Part shown: piece after piece, positions 10,421-20,999 of the stretch
How the letters are laid out: each line of letters starts with the position of its first letter
Numbering within the stretch: the stretch's first letter is position 1
NCBI GenBank assembly: GCA_963931865.1
Contig: OZ007512.1
Span: 4,176,883 to 4,240,882, forward strand
Reading direction: 5' to 3'
Length of the DNA stretch: 64,000 nt
Origin: Axinella damicornis
Lineage: Eukaryota; Porifera; Demospongiae; Axinellida; Axinellidae
Notes under the pieces: generated by a model
Told to the model about the DNA's origin: nothing
Seen by the model: the letters and a program-made list of their open reading frames with translations, nothing else
Database searches by the model: none
Translations under genes and position numbers: made by a program

Positions 10421-10548
10421 AAGTACACAGATATGTGCACTGCCTGTAATTCTAAAGCAGCTGTATAATACAGTAGCCTGTTAGTTGCCATGGATTTCAA
10501 GTTGGCAGTAAACAATAACTTTTACAGGTACAGTACCCTGTGGGCTCA

Positions 10549-10578
10549 ATAGTGAAACCCCGTACGAGGTTTCACTAT
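10549..10578. repeat. Short palindrome
   Basis: atagtgaaacc and ggtttcactat form an 11-bp stem around an 8-base loop. The nearby gatttaga sequence also occurs at the edge of the 9991-10132 element. Confidence 0.6.
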
Positions 10579-11747
10579 GGGATTTAGATACCTCGCAGTG
10601 AGCAATCTGATTGGTGGAATTTGTACAACTATACTCTAAAACTAGTTACAGTGTAATTGTACTATGCTGGTATATAAACGTGTGCTTATTTCATTCATCC
10701 CAAGCTTACATAGAAGGTTCAATAGCTTATAATTAGTTAGTCAAAACATTGAAAATTGGTTTTTGTTTGTACTGGCAAGTTGTTGTGGTTGCATTCGTAA
10801 CATAGGAGAGTGATTTCTGTTTGCATTTTGAGCAACTACAACTTCGTCTAATTTGACCCTGTGTACAGAAACTCGACTCATTGCTGCAATATTATCAATA
10901 GATTACTAGAGATTACTGGAGTTTACTAAAGATTACTAGACCCACAACTTCTAATGTGACCCGTGTACAGAAATATCTGAGTCGTCATAACCATTCCAGT
11001 ATAGACAGTGTGAACAGTCCATAGTATAGCTCAGATATGCTATATTAGTCAGGGCAGCTAATTTTATGTTTGATGTAAACTTGCAGTACGTACGTACATC
11101 ATCCTCGATCGGTTTAGCCACACTGCCAGCGATCATAAACTTGCTGTTTTACTGACTATCTTCACGCAATCACTCAACAAACTTTTATTAAAATCATGCA
11201 AGTATGTATGATGCCACACCCATACACAAACTTTCAGGGATCAATAGTTATGCTTAGATATATTTCTCTGAGTGCATGCACACTAACACTCACCTCTGGA
11301 CGGCTTATTGTAGCGGACAGACAGCTGATAAATTTGACATGCAACAGACACTTTCAAGTGTTCAATTGGTAGTACTCTTCCAATGATGATACGGATGCAA
11401 CTTCCTTTTAATGACTAATAATTGCACTGTTTACACAGCAGGATGTGGCGGATGTTGCTTTTACATTTATACATGTCTGCTTCATCTCCTGTCTCCCTCC
11501 TTCCCCCTCCCTCCTTCCCCCTCCCTCCCTCATAATTTGTAGCACTTTAATCGTGTGTTTCACAGGCAAGCATCGTCCATTTCTGTCTCCTCAACCTACA
11601 GTACAGATTTCTGCATATAACAGACAATCATGCTTCTGCTTTTGTTCAGGTTTCTGATCTTAACTGGTGCATGATTGTCCATGAATTTATATGACAAAAT
11701 AGGTGCTCTTCAGCTGCACGTGAATACTTTGCTGTAGAGTGAATCTC

Positions 11748-11748
<1 letters not shown>
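10579..11748. other. Intergenic, no gene recognised
   Basis: AT-rich sequence with repeated gattactaga-type words near 10900-10940 and no coding signature that I can support. Confidence 0.6.

Positions 11749-11786
<38 letters not shown>
11749..11786. repeat. 38-base poly-C tract
   Basis: An uninterrupted C run, one of several in the window. Its exact length is uncertain in any assembly. Confidence 0.9.
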
Positions 11787-11789
<3 letters not shown>

Positions 11790-11925
11790 TCTGTTGAGCA
11801 CATTGCTCTTTGAACAGGAGAAGTAAATACTTCAGAGAAATGCATGGGGGGTGATAATTCTTACTCAATTCAAGGCCGTCTTAGCTATAGCACTTTCATA
11901 TGTAAACCTGCCACTGAAATGCACC

Positions 11926-11999
11926 TAGCCTCATTCTCAGCTGCTCAGCACAGGAAGAGGAGCTCTTCTCCCCGTACAGAGTGCCTGGGAATGATGCTA
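11926..11999. mobile_element. Foldback MITE, TAGCCTCG family
   Basis: Ends tagcctcattctcag and ctgggaatgatgcta are inverted. The nine bases aaatgcacc occur immediately on both sides, a clean 9-bp target duplication. Confidence 0.8.
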
Positions 12000-12377
12000 A
12001 AATGCACCCTGCTATAAGTACGTATGGCAGGTCATTATCACTGCAAATACAATTTTGCCTATTATTCTTTGATCTTTAAATTTAATAACGTCTCAACAGT
12101 GCAATAAATCACTTCTTCAAAAAAGCGTATTTCATACTGGGAAACTTAAACTTGAGGACCCATAGTCTAAGCCAGTTATTGCACTCTGGCATGTCTCTTA
12201 GCTATATAGATACCTTCAGGCTGCACCTTGGGCTTTGCCGCTCGGTGATGATATACGTGCATCAGGACCCTAAAACAGCTAAGAAACCTGAACCTGCCCT
12301 GAGTGCAATAACCTACACGTAGTCATTCGACTCAGTTAGCTACAATGTACTTCCCAATGATACATACCTATGTTGTA

Positions 12378-12483
12378 TTAAGGTAGCACATACCCCTTTA
12401 CGTTAGCTATAGGTTACCTTTAACTGTCGGGTTCCCCCGACGGTTAAAGGTAACCTAACGTAAAGGGGTATGTGCTACCTTAA
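12378..12483. mobile_element. TTAA-flanked MITE, GGTAGCACATA family
   Basis: The palindromic unit reads ttaaggtagcacatacccc inward from both ends and is bounded by ttaa (12378-12381 and 12480-12483). A second member with the same ends lies at 62183-62286. TTAA targets are used by piggyBac and Kolobok transposons, so this is probably a non-autonomous member of one of these. Confidence 0.82.
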
Positions 12484-12689
12484 TGACCACTTCAGATTTG
12501 CACTGAGAATACAGCAACTATCCTAAATATTGTTTATCCGATAATATGTATACTTATAGTTTATTTGGTATAGATCATCATACTGAGATATTAGTCTCAT
12601 AAGTTGCACCATAAAAGGAAAAAGCTTGCGCAGTGGAAAATGTGGGGAGCCCACCTGTTTATGGCGTAAGCAATTGGTATAAAACTATA

Positions 12690-12800
12690 ATAACTTCAGA
12701 GAAGTGAAATTCATTTCTAAAGAGTTGAAAACTCGGCAAGTGTTGCTTCAACTGAGCTGTTGCTGTGCACATCAGATCTTCAGGTTTGAATGTGAAGATA
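12690..12800 (+). repeat. Upstream block of 7-TM gene A, duplicated before gene B
   Basis: The sequence from gaaattcattt to tgctgtgcacatcag resembles 20559-20660, which lies upstream of the second 7-TM copy. The tandem duplication therefore included 5' flanking DNA. The surrounding 12484-13320 region has no other gene I can support. Confidence 0.5.
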
Positions 12801-13320
12801 GTTAGCTTTGTGTGCCTACATATGCTGTATGCATTCCTGTTACCAATGGCTACAGTATTCCAACTTTCACTTCCACTGTGCCATTCAAACTGAAGTGATG
12901 GCTGGCTTCAGTAAGCATTGCCATATTGCCTGCAGCCTTGATTGAGTTCACATTTACTATAGCATGGCAGTCCGTGCTGTATCAGTATACAGTGCCCAAC
13001 ATGAGCCTTTTTCTGTACTTCATTGTGTACATGTGTCGATCTATGTGCTCACCTATAAATACCATGTACTATAGGCCATTCTCACTTCTTCTAAATTCTG
13101 AATTAAATTTTCCATTACTGAAGTCAATTAGCATGTGCAGACCGCCACGTTACAGATATGTATAGGCGATGTAAAAGGTGCTGTTGAACTTTCCCGGTTC
13201 CATCATTCACTCATGCTGAATGTGTCAAGTTTGATTCATCTGAACACTACGTACCTTAACCTCTCATTGGATTAAGTAGCTTGTAAATTCTCATGGACAT
13301 TAGTGACACCGATTGTATTT

Positions 13321-13539
13321 GTGTGTGTATTGATGATGGGGTCAGAGTGTGGGTGGGGCCTTGGAGAGGGTCCAAATTTTCAGTTTCGTAGAGGGCCTTA
13401 AAATTGAGTTTTAGGGCATTTTCAAGCAGAGGGAGCAGTTTGATGCAAAGTATTGCTGAAACTTGTGTACACTTTGATGCTGCCCATTTATCCATCAACT
13501 TGGTTTCGGAGATCGCGGTACCCATGTTTACTACCTTAA
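13321..13539 (-). mobile_element. Fragment of a TTAA-flanked element (left end)
   Basis: The reverse complement matches 57128-57352, including the ttaaggta end and the conserved reading frame starting MGTAISETKLMDKW. The remainder of the element is missing here. Confidence 0.75.
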
Positions 13540-13763
13540 GGTCCAGGTTCTAGGTTTCACCTATCCAGGAAATCCTTGATCCATCTGGCATTGTAAACAC
13601 ACTTTAGACCAAGTAGAACTCTAGTAATCATCCTAACTGTTGCAGTTGCGCTAATCAGTTGGCATGTGAAGCAATCCAGGTACCAGAGTATGGATCATAA
13701 TTTAACTGCAAAAATATTTATTCTTCTATGCAGGTCACTACGGCAACAAAAATGTTATATGTC

Positions 13764-13768
13764 CTCCT
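13764..13768. repeat. Target-site duplication of the Ty3/gypsy element (left)
   Basis: ctcct at 13764-13768 is repeated at 17966-17970 directly outside the right LTR. A 5-bp duplication is typical for this superfamily. Confidence 0.92.
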
Positions 13769-13937
13769 TGTGGTATGAACCAGTATTGAGCTGTGACTCA
13801 TTATTGTGTAATGACATGCTTGTGATGTCATTTCCTGTGTGCATGCAATATATATTTATTTGCTGTATTTGGCTGTGCACTTTTATCCAATAACTGAGTG
13901 GAGTCAAAGTGTTGTTTAAGTGCTCGAGACCACTACA
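13769..13937 (+). repeat. 5' LTR
   Basis: 169 bp, tgtggtatgaacc to gaccactaca, identical to the 3' LTR by eye. It includes a run of tatatttattt (about 13851-13861), a possible TATA region for transcription start. Confidence 0.93.
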
Positions 13938-13952
13938 TGGTGGCAGCGATGG
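13938..13952 (+). promoter_or_regulatory. Candidate tRNA primer-binding site
   Basis: tggtggcagcgatgg begins directly after the LTR with TGG, complementary to a tRNA CCA end. The tRNA species cannot be assigned by eye. Confidence 0.6.
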
Positions 13953-16900
13953 CTAGCATTCGACTCCAACCGCCAGAGCCCTTCCAGTTCAAGCGACCCG
14001 ATGACTGGCCTAAGTGGAAAAGGCGCTTTGAACAATTTCGTGCAGCATCGGGCCTCGCGAAGGAGGGCGAGGAGCAGCAAGTGTCCACGTTGCTATACTG
14101 CCTCGGTGAGGACGCAGAAGACGTGCTCATCTCAATGAACATTGCGGCAGAGGACCGCAAAAGCTACGAGGCAGTGATCAGTCACTTTGACGACTACTTC
14201 AAGGTCAGGATAAATGTCATACTGGAGCGAGCGAAGTTCAACCGGCGTGCCCAAAAGGAGGGCGAAACTGCCGAGGAGTATATAACGGCGCTCTACAACC
14301 TTGTGGAGACGTGCAACTACAAAGGCCTGAAAGAGGAAATGATCAGGGACAGGCTTGTTGTTGGCATAAGGGACACGGGTCTTTCAGAGAAACTGCAAAT
14401 GGACCCAAAGCTCACCCTGGACGAGGCGAAGAGGAAGATTCGCCAGCGGGAGGCCGTCATTGAACAGCGCAAAGAGCTGCACCAAGACGGCAGAGTGGGA
14501 AGCCAAGCAACTCTCGAGGAGGTCAAAACCAATAGGTCACAGATACGAGGCGGGACTGGTGGTAGGAGGGAGGGCCGTAATGCTCACAGTTGCCATAAGG
14601 ACAAACCCCAATGTAAGCGTTGTGGGAATGACACCCACCCTCCAGACAAATGCCCTGCCAAGGGAGCTACCTGCCACAAATGTGGCAAGAAAGGGCACTT
14701 CAGTAAGAAGTGTTTCACCAAGACAGGGGCGTCCACGAGAGAGCTCAGCCTGGACTCTGCCTTCTTAGGAACCCTCGGGGCCTCGGACCCGCAGGCGTGG
14801 ACTGTGAATGTCGGCATTGCAAATAAGGAGGTACCCTTTAAGATCGACACAGGGGCAGAAGTTACTGCCATATCCGAGGACACTTACCACACCCTCAGAG
14901 ATATCCCTCTGGAGAAACCCTCGAAGGTGATCTATGGCCCTAGCCGACAACGATTGCAAGTAGTGGGTCAGATTGAGCTAGAGATAACACTTCAGGACAA
15001 GAGGTCGACACAGCACGTGTTTGTCATCCGAAACATGAAGGTCAACCTGTTGGGTCTACCAGCCATCGTGGCGCTGGGAGTCCTGAAGCGAGTTGATGAA
15101 ATCGAAGTACTGGAACAAGATGTCAGGAAGCAATTTCCCAAGCTGTTCCAGGGGCTAGGAAACCTCGGAGAGGAGTATCACATACCTCTGAAGGAAGGTG
15201 CAGCCCCATACGCACTCACTACCCCGAGGAACGTTCCACTACCACTTCGCAGTAAGGTTCAAGACGAGCTAAACAGCATGGAAGCCATGGGAGTGATTTC
15301 GAAAATCGACCAACCCACGGAGTGGTGCGCCGGAATGGTCGTCGTTCCGAAGAAATCTGGAGACGTCAGAATCTGTGTAGATCTCAAAGCCCTTAATGAT
15401 AACGTCATCCGGGAGATCCACCCCATGCCGAAGGTGGACGAGACACTCTCCCACCTGGCCGGAGCAACCATCTTCACAAAACTCGACGCAAACAGCGGGT
15501 TCTGGCAGATCCCCTTAGCCAGAAAGTCCCGGCCCCTAACAACCTTCGTGACACCGTTTGGACGCTACTGTTTTAATAAGCTTCCTTTCGGAATCACCAG
15601 CGCTCCGGAAATCTTTCAAAAGAGGATGAACCGAATCCTGGAGGGCCTCAAAGGAGTGATATGTCACATGGATGACGTACTGGTGTTTGGGGCAACTATG
15701 GAAGAACACGATGCCAATCTCTTGGCAGTGCTGAAGAGGCTCGAGGAGGCGGGAGCAACACTGAATTCCCGGAAGTGCAAGTTTAGACAACCTCGTGTGA
15801 ACTTCCTGGGACATCTGCTGGACAAGGAAGGCATTCGTGCCGACCCAAGCAAGGTGCAAGCGGTGCTGCAGATGGAGACCCCACAGTCAGTGACAGACCT
15901 ACGGAGGTTTATGGGGATGACCAACCATCTTGGAAAGTTTTCTCCCCGAATTGCAGAACTAAGCCAACCAATGCGAGAGCTGCTGTGCACCAAGAATGCA
16001 TGGGTGTGGGGACCAGAGCAAGAGAGATCGTTCTCCAACGTCAAGGAAGAACTCACTCGACCTACCGTGCTGGCACTTTACGATCCGGATGCAGAGACCA
16101 AAGTATCAGCTGATGCATCGTCCTTTGGTCTAGGGGCCGTTCTCCTACAGAAGAGCGGACAAGAGTGGAGACCGGTAGCGTATGCCTCGCGCTCATCGAC
16201 AGAAACCGAAAGGAGATATGCGCAGATAGAAAAAGAAGCGCTTGCTGTCACCTGGGCGTGCGAAAAGTACAGAGATTATGTGTTGGGGAGACACATTGAA
16301 ATAGAGACAGACCACAAACCGCTGGTTCCCTTGCTCAGTAACAAGAGACTCGACGGACTGCCCCCACGAGTGTTGAGGTTTCGTCTCCGTTTGGACAGAT
16401 ATGACTATCAAATTCGCCATGTCCCCGGGAAAGAGCTCTATGTCGCTGACACACTATCTCGTGCTCCCCTCACTGGTACCGAGGCCAACTCGTTGGAACT
16501 CCAAGACGAAGCTGAGACATTCATCGCTGAAGTTGTCAAACAAGCACATTCGTCAATGGAGCAACACCCCTTGGAGACGTACCGCCTGAAGCAAGCAGAA
16601 GACCCCATATGTGCACAAGTGAGTAAACACTGCAAATCAGGATGGCCAAGGAAACATCGTCTCTCCCCGGAACTCATCCCCTATTGGAAACTGCGTGGCT
16701 CACTGACAACACATGATGACATTCTCCTCTTCAACGATCGCATAGTGATCCCGGAGTCACTGCGAGCAGATGTCATGGATAGAGTCCATGAGGGTCACCA
16801 GGGCATCGAGCGTTGTAGGATGAGGGTTTGCTCATCCGTATGGTGGCCGGGCTGTGGCAAAGAAGTGACTGAGACAGTGCAGAAATGTCCAACGTGTGCC

Positions 16901-17806
16901 AAAACAGCCAAACAGAGGAGAGAGCCATTAATCGTGTCTCAATTGCCTGAGTATCCATGGAAAGTCATCGGTACTGACTTGTTCGAGCTGGACAAAAAGC
17001 ACTACCTACTGGTAGTCGATTACTTTTCGCGCTATCCTGAGGTTGTTCAGTTGGGGTCAACCACTTCAAACAGTGTGATTCAGGCAATGAAATCTATCTT
17101 CTCCCGTCACGGAATACCAGAAACTGTTAGGAGTGACAACGGACCTCAGTATTCGTCCTCAGAGTTCTCGAAGTTTGCAAGCTCGTATGGGTTTAGCCAC
17201 GTTACAAGCAGCCCGCTGTATCCCCAAAGCAACGGACAGGCGGAGAGAACAGTGCAGACTGTAAAGAGACTGCTCAAACAATCTGGAGATCCTTATCTCG
17301 CACTGATGAGTTATCGTGCTACACCTCTGACATGGTGTGGGTTCAGCCCTACGGAGCTGTTGATGGGGAGGCAGATCAGAACAACTGTCCCACAGACAAG
17401 TACACAGTTCATTCCGAAGTGGGCTTACCTCGGTGAATTCAGGAGATTGAGCAAGCTGTACAAGGAGAAACAGAAAAGCAACTACGACCGAGAACACCGA
17501 GTTAAAGAGCTACCAGAGCTACCTGAGGACACTCAAGTGTGGGTGACGTCCGAAACGGGACATACACCAGGTAGAATTGCTGCGAGCACAGACACTCCGA
17601 GATCTTACATTGTCGAAACTCCCTCGGGAGAGTTAAGGAGGAATCGCAGTCACTTGCGAGTGGATCCAGGGAGCAATGAAGGAGCACCTACCGTTACGCA
17701 GACTCAGCCTGAGGCATCCCCTAGGAGGATCATGACGAGATCGCGTACCGGCACAGCAATGAAGGCGCCGGAGAGACTTGGACTTGAGAAGGGGGATGTG
17801 GTATGA
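13949..17806 (+). CDS. Gag-Pol polyprotein of the Ty3/gypsy element
   Basis: One frame of 1285 codons from the ATG at 13949; an in-frame ATG at 13937 at the LTR border is an alternative. In order: Gag; two CCHC zinc knuckles (about residues 218-258, CKRCGNDTHPPDKC and CHKCGKKGHFSKKC); aspartic protease (KIDTGAEVTAI, about 297); reverse transcriptase with LDANSGFWQIPLA, FGITSAPEIF and the catalytic box CHMDDVLVFG (about 572; His replaces the usual Tyr); RNase H (SADASSFGLGAVLLQ, about 720); integrase with a His/Cys zinc-binding part (about 945-985) and a DDE core (GTDLFELD, RSDNGPQYSS, and the Glu in NGQAERTVQ). No chromodomain is visible. Domain order RT-RNaseH-IN defines Ty3/gypsy. The stop falls ten bases into the 3' LTR. 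All key residues seen are intact. Confidence 0.95.
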   Translation: MASIRLQPPEPFQFKRPDDWPKWKRRFEQFRAASGLAKEGEEQQVSTLLYCLGEDAEDVLISMNIAAEDRKSYEAVISHFDDYFKVRINVILERAKFNRRAQKEGETAEEYITALYNLVETCNYKGLKEEMIRDRLVVGIRDTGLSEKLQMDPKLTLDEAKRKIRQREAVIEQRKELHQDGRVGSQATLEEVKTNRSQIRGGTGGRREGRNAHSCHKDKPQCKRCGNDTHPPDKCPAKGATCHKCGKKGHFSKKCFTKTGASTRELSLDSAFLGTLGASDPQAWTVNVGIANKEVPFKIDTGAEVTAISEDTYHTLRDIPLEKPSKVIYGPSRQRLQVVGQIELEITLQDKRSTQHVFVIRNMKVNLLGLPAIVALGVLKRVDEIEVLEQDVRKQFPKLFQGLGNLGEEYHIPLKEGAAPYALTTPRNVPLPLRSKVQDELNSMEAMGVISKIDQPTEWCAGMVVVPKKSGDVRICVDLKALNDNVIREIHPMPKVDETLSHLAGATIFTKLDANSGFWQIPLARKSRPLTTFVTPFGRYCFNKLPFGITSAPEIFQKRMNRILEGLKGVICHMDDVLVFGATMEEHDANLLAVLKRLEEAGATLNSRKCKFRQPRVNFLGHLLDKEGIRADPSKVQAVLQMETPQSVTDLRRFMGMTNHLGKFSPRIAELSQPMRELLCTKNAWVWGPEQERSFSNVKEELTRPTVLALYDPDAETKVSADASSFGLGAVLLQKSGQEWRPVAYASRSSTETERRYAQIEKEALAVTWACEKYRDYVLGRHIEIETDHKPLVPLLSNKRLDGLPPRVLRFRLRLDRYDYQIRHVPGKELYVADTLSRAPLTGTEANSLELQDEAETFIAEVVKQAHSSMEQHPLETYRLKQAEDPICAQVSKHCKSGWPRKHRLSPELIPYWKLRGSLTTHDDILLFNDRIVIPESLRADVMDRVHEGHQGIERCRMRVCSSVWWPGCGKEVTETVQKCPTCAKTAKQRREPLIVSQLPEYPWKVIGTDLFELDKKHYLLVVDYFSRYPEVVQLGSTTSNSVIQAMKSIFSRHGIPETVRSDNGPQYSSSEFSKFASSYGFSHVTSSPLYPQSNGQAERTVQTVKRLLKQSGDPYLALMSYRATPLTWCGFSPTELLMGRQIRTTVPQTSTQFIPKWAYLGEFRRLSKLYKEKQKSNYDREHRVKELPELPEDTQVWVTSETGHTPGRIAASTDTPRSYIVETPSGELRRNRSHLRVDPGSNEGAPTVTQTQPEASPRRIMTRSRTGTAMKAPERLGLEKGDVV
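17786..17796 (+). promoter_or_regulatory. Polypurine tract
   Basis: gagaaggggga lies directly before the 3' LTR, the expected plus-strand primer position. It also codes for the end of the polyprotein. Confidence 0.8.
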
Positions 17807-17965
17807 ACCAGTATTGAGCTGTGACTCATTATTGTGTAATGACATGCTTGTGATGTCATTTCCTGTGTGCATGCAATATATATTTATTTGCTGTATTTGG
17901 CTGTGCACTTTTATCCAATAACTGAGTGGAGTCAAAGTGTTGTTTAAGTGCTCGAGACCACTACA
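17797..17965 (+). repeat. 3' LTR
   Basis: 169 bp, identical by eye to 13769-13937, followed by the ctcct target duplication. Confidence 0.93.
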
Positions 17966-18581
17966 CTCCTGACCTTGTTGACTGCAGCTACAATTATCCA
18001 ACTTACGCAAAGCACAAACCACACCAGACAACAGATTGTTCATCAGACGCTGCAAGATGCTTTGCTAGCGGATAGCACAACCCTGTACTTGATGCAGAAC
18101 GTGTTCTTTCCCCTACAAGGATTGCCTCCGCATTTAGTTGGAATATCTGTGTGTGTCACAGTAGGCAGTGCACTTCCAGAGCATTGTGGTCCGCATTCCT
18201 CCTTCTCTAGTCCATCGAACAACTTCTCATTTAGGCAAAAGTTTCAGTGGAGCAGCTCTGCTTTAGTCTTCCTTATTTCATTTGATCAGTTGGTAGTACT
18301 GGACAATGTTATCAGCACAACTATTTACCGTTCGAGTGTCTCACCTCACACCATCTTACCAATTCAACTTCATATTGACTCACTTCCTTCGGACATTTCT
18401 GAGGATGACCTGTTAGAAGGGTTAATACAACTCCTCACCTGGGTATGTTCAGTAGCTGCAGTATAATGCCATGACATGTTATTATGAGAATAGATGACAG
18501 CTGTCCTATTGTACAACGTAGTAACAGTCTCAGTTCATGCTACGTGTACATAATGCACTCTCTTATTACATCAATGTGCAG

Positions 18582-19646
18582 GCAAAGTCGTATGCCCGTG
18601 TCCAAAGACAAGCTGATGATGATGACAAGGGATATGTGTCCATAAGCTATGGCCTCTTTGCAACGGGGTTGCATATTGAAGATAAAAAAGTTCACTACTG
18701 TCGTGTTGCTCTACTATGTGCTTTTGCTTTCTTAAACATTCTCATGCCGATTCTCCTTGCAAAGTCATTGTCCTGGTACTACCCCAGAGTAAGAGCTGTA
18801 GCTTCAGGTCGACACTTCACGGCATGCTTGTACTGGGCTGCGGCACTTATTGCTTTCCTATGCAGTGTCATGTACACTGGAACGTCTCTTTTCTATTACT
18901 TCCATAGAAACTATCCAGCAATTACATCCTGTATCGTAGAGCTTTCTAAGTGCAAATGCTCAATTCCGTCAGACACAAGCTTGTATAAAGACGAAGTTCT
19001 CACACTTGTGGCCAAGGTGACCATCATCCCAATTGCAGTGTGTGCGGAACTGGTTGTTTCCATTCTCACGGTGAGGCATCATATCGTTGGCAGGAGACAT
19101 CATCTCCGGAATCACTGCCTGCTTGAAACTGTTCATGTTATTGCATTGTGGAACATTCTGATAGTCCTACAGATTATCACCATGAGCGCCATTCCCCTCT
19201 GCGTCCTACGTTTGACCCACCCACAAGTAACTTTTCTCTGCTTGGCATTGATGATAATGGTACTGGTTGGCTTGACAGCTATTGTTGCCTACCTGATGTA
19301 TCTGTGTCAGAGTCCAAGGAGGAATATAAGACACTGTGGAAGTATATTTGTACACTTCACTGTGATTATTTCAACCATGGGACTTATTTTCAGCCTGTTA
19401 TGGCTTTATGAGCAGATGCTGGTTGCACAAGTACAAGTTGAGACTGGAATCATGGGAATCGTGCTCTCCCTTCTGCCGTCACTCCCACTGTCCGCACTGG
19501 GATGGTATGTGAAGAGAAAGTATCAGACTCAGAGAGCAGTGATCAATGAGTGCAGTGAAACATCACAGTCATCTGAAGAACAACAGTCAACAAATGTCAC
19601 GATTCAAAGCAGTGACACTGAAGATGAAAAGCTTTTGCCTCTGTAA
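18582..19646 (+). CDS. Exon 2 of 7-TM gene A (transmembrane part)
   Basis: This 354-residue exon is open from the acceptor (tcaatgtgcag, ending 18581) to TAA at 19646. Seven hydrophobic segments of about 20 residues are separated by short charged loops (RRNIRHC, VKRKYQTQR). A 50-residue Ser/Glu-rich cytoplasmic tail follows. It is entered separately because it stays intact although the upstream signal-peptide exon is interrupted; an alternative promoter could still express it. It pairs closely with 21000-22056. Confidence 0.75.
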   Translation, partial: AKSYARVQRQADDDDKGYVSISYGLFATGLHIEDKKVHYCRVALLCAFAFLNILMPILLAKSLSWYYPRVRAVASGRHFTACLYWAAALIAFLCSVMYTGTSLFYYFHRNYPAITSCIVELSKCKCSIPSDTSLYKDEVLTLVAKVTIIPIAVCAELVVSILTVRHHIVGRRHHLRNHCLLETVHVIALWNILIVLQIITMSAIPLCVLRLTHPQVTFLCLALMIMVLVGLTAIVAYLMYLCQSPRRNIRHCGSIFVHFTVIISTMGLIFSLLWLYEQMLVAQVQVETGIMGIVLSLLPSLPLSALGWYVKRKYQTQRAVINECSETSQSSEEQQSTNVTIQSSDTEDEKLLPL

Positions 19647-20993
19647 TGCCTGCTTCAACTATTCCAGATGAACCCCACATTTGTACATCGAGCACATTGC
19701 AAACCATTCCTCCACGTCACCCTCCACTGTAGCTTGATTATACCTTTTTCCTTACAATTATCACAACAGCAAATTTTATTTTAATGCATGCAGTGATGGT
19801 TACCACAAACAATACGGACATTTACAAACCTATGCATGACATATCCAAAGAGTATGCAACCGGTTCTTTTAGTCTTTTTTTTAATAGTATTATGACTCAA
19901 TTTTGTTTGGTTATGCAAATCTGAAGTCATCGTTGCTACAGTGTGGTATCATTTTGTAACTGAAGATAGCAATTTATGTGATGCTAGTCATTAAGATATG
20001 ACACTCCTGCAGTCATGCTGATTGTGTCACCACACAATAATATTAAGGGTGCATTTCAGTTGCTAAACCTAAATACCTTATCGTTAGGATCCCAGCGAAT
20101 GTTATACAATGGTACCTATAACGGCAATTCTCACCGACAGTATTTGATCGCTTACTGAAGCAACAAACACTGTTGACCATTCTTAGTAAAATCTTCTACC
20201 TAAGACTGTATATATATCTTGCACAGCTCAACTTTATTTGTTCTACACAGCTATATACACTCTCGGTTTCATTATGAATAAGATTGTCAGAATTCACAGC
20301 TCTGGACAGATTTATTATCAAATCTGAATGGAAGTAAAAATTCGCGGGTTATAGTGTCAGGAAGGATCATGGGAACAAGGTTCTAATATTTGGTCTATAT
20401 TCAGCTACTAGTATACTTACTTCTATAGTGTTAATGCATGCGCATCATTACGAAAATGGATTTAAAAACCTTTGTTTGTACAACATGACCCAAGATTTCA
20501 ACAACAGTGGTCATAATTATTGGTACAAAACATTATGTGACGCTCTAAACAAACCTTAAACGAGTGAAATTCATTTTGTAAAGAGAATAGCATAATTATG
20601 TACATGAAATCCACGAGTGAAAGGCTAATTTGAATTCTGGTGCTGTGCACATCAGACATTGAGGTTTCACTTCATTATATATCATACCATGATAATTATG
20701 TACCATGTCAATCAAATTTTGATTATTGCAACTCAAAACTATACTATAGCTAGCCTCCTGCACAGGTCTCCCTTCAGCAATTCACAGGCTACAGTGCGTG
20801 TTACGAAGGGGCATGGGAACAAGGTTATAACATTCAGTCTATATTCAGCTTCTACTATACCTAAGTACTTAGTAGGGCACTTAGAGAGCAATTATGTATC
20901 ATTATGAATTTGGATTTTTAACTCTTGTTTGTATAACATGATCCAAGACTTCAACAACCGAGGCCATATGGGTACGAAAATGGAACTCTCTTA
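19647..20993. other. Spacer between the two 7-TM copies, with duplicated upstream DNA
   Basis: No gene is visible. 20355-20500 and 20810-20960 resemble each other (gggaacaaggtt, tctatattcagct, and a gatccaaga/gacccaaga word followed by ttcaacaac), an internal duplication. 20559-20660 resembles sequence upstream of copy A. No signal-peptide exon is found ahead of copy B. Confidence 0.55.
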
Positions 20994-20999
20994 TTGCAG

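Larger units (their letters stand above)
13769..17965 (+). mobile_element. Full-length Ty3/gypsy LTR retrotransposon
   Basis: The 4197-bp element has two 169-bp LTRs (13769-13937 and 17797-17965) that I read as identical, starting tgtgg and ending ctaca. A candidate primer-binding site follows the 5' LTR (tggtggcagcgatgg, 13938-13952), and a purine tract (gagaaggggga, 17786-17796) precedes the 3' LTR. A single gag-pol frame fills the interior, and a 5-bp duplication flanks the element. Identical LTRs and an unbroken frame indicate a very recent insertion that is possibly still mobile. It sits in the signal-peptide exon of the 7-TM gene. Confidence 0.96.
13752..19646 (+). pseudogene. Signal-peptide 7-TM protein (copy A), split by a Ty3/gypsy insertion
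   Basis: Without the insert, exon 1 would be 13752-13768 joined to 17971-18442, and exon 2 is 18582-19646 (donor TGG|GTATGT, acceptor TGTGCAG, phase 0), giving 517 residues. It begins MLYVLLTLLTAA, a signal peptide, followed by an extracellular part of about 145 residues with NHT and NFS glycosylation sites. Exon 2 has seven hydrophobic segments (for example VALLCAFAFLNILMPILLA and GIVLSLLPSLPLSALGWYV) and a Ser/Glu-rich tail ending KLLPL. I recognise no canonical GPCR motif; it resembles large uncharacterised multi-pass families of sponges (from memory). The retrotransposon lies after the sixteenth or seventeenth base of the coding region and should abolish the normal product unless this allele is hemizygous or an alternative start is used. 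Confidence 0.8.

Noticed and set aside
15664..16056. Antisense reading frames within the Ty3/gypsy gag-pol
   Set aside because: They lie opposite a clear polyprotein and are shadows of its codon structure.
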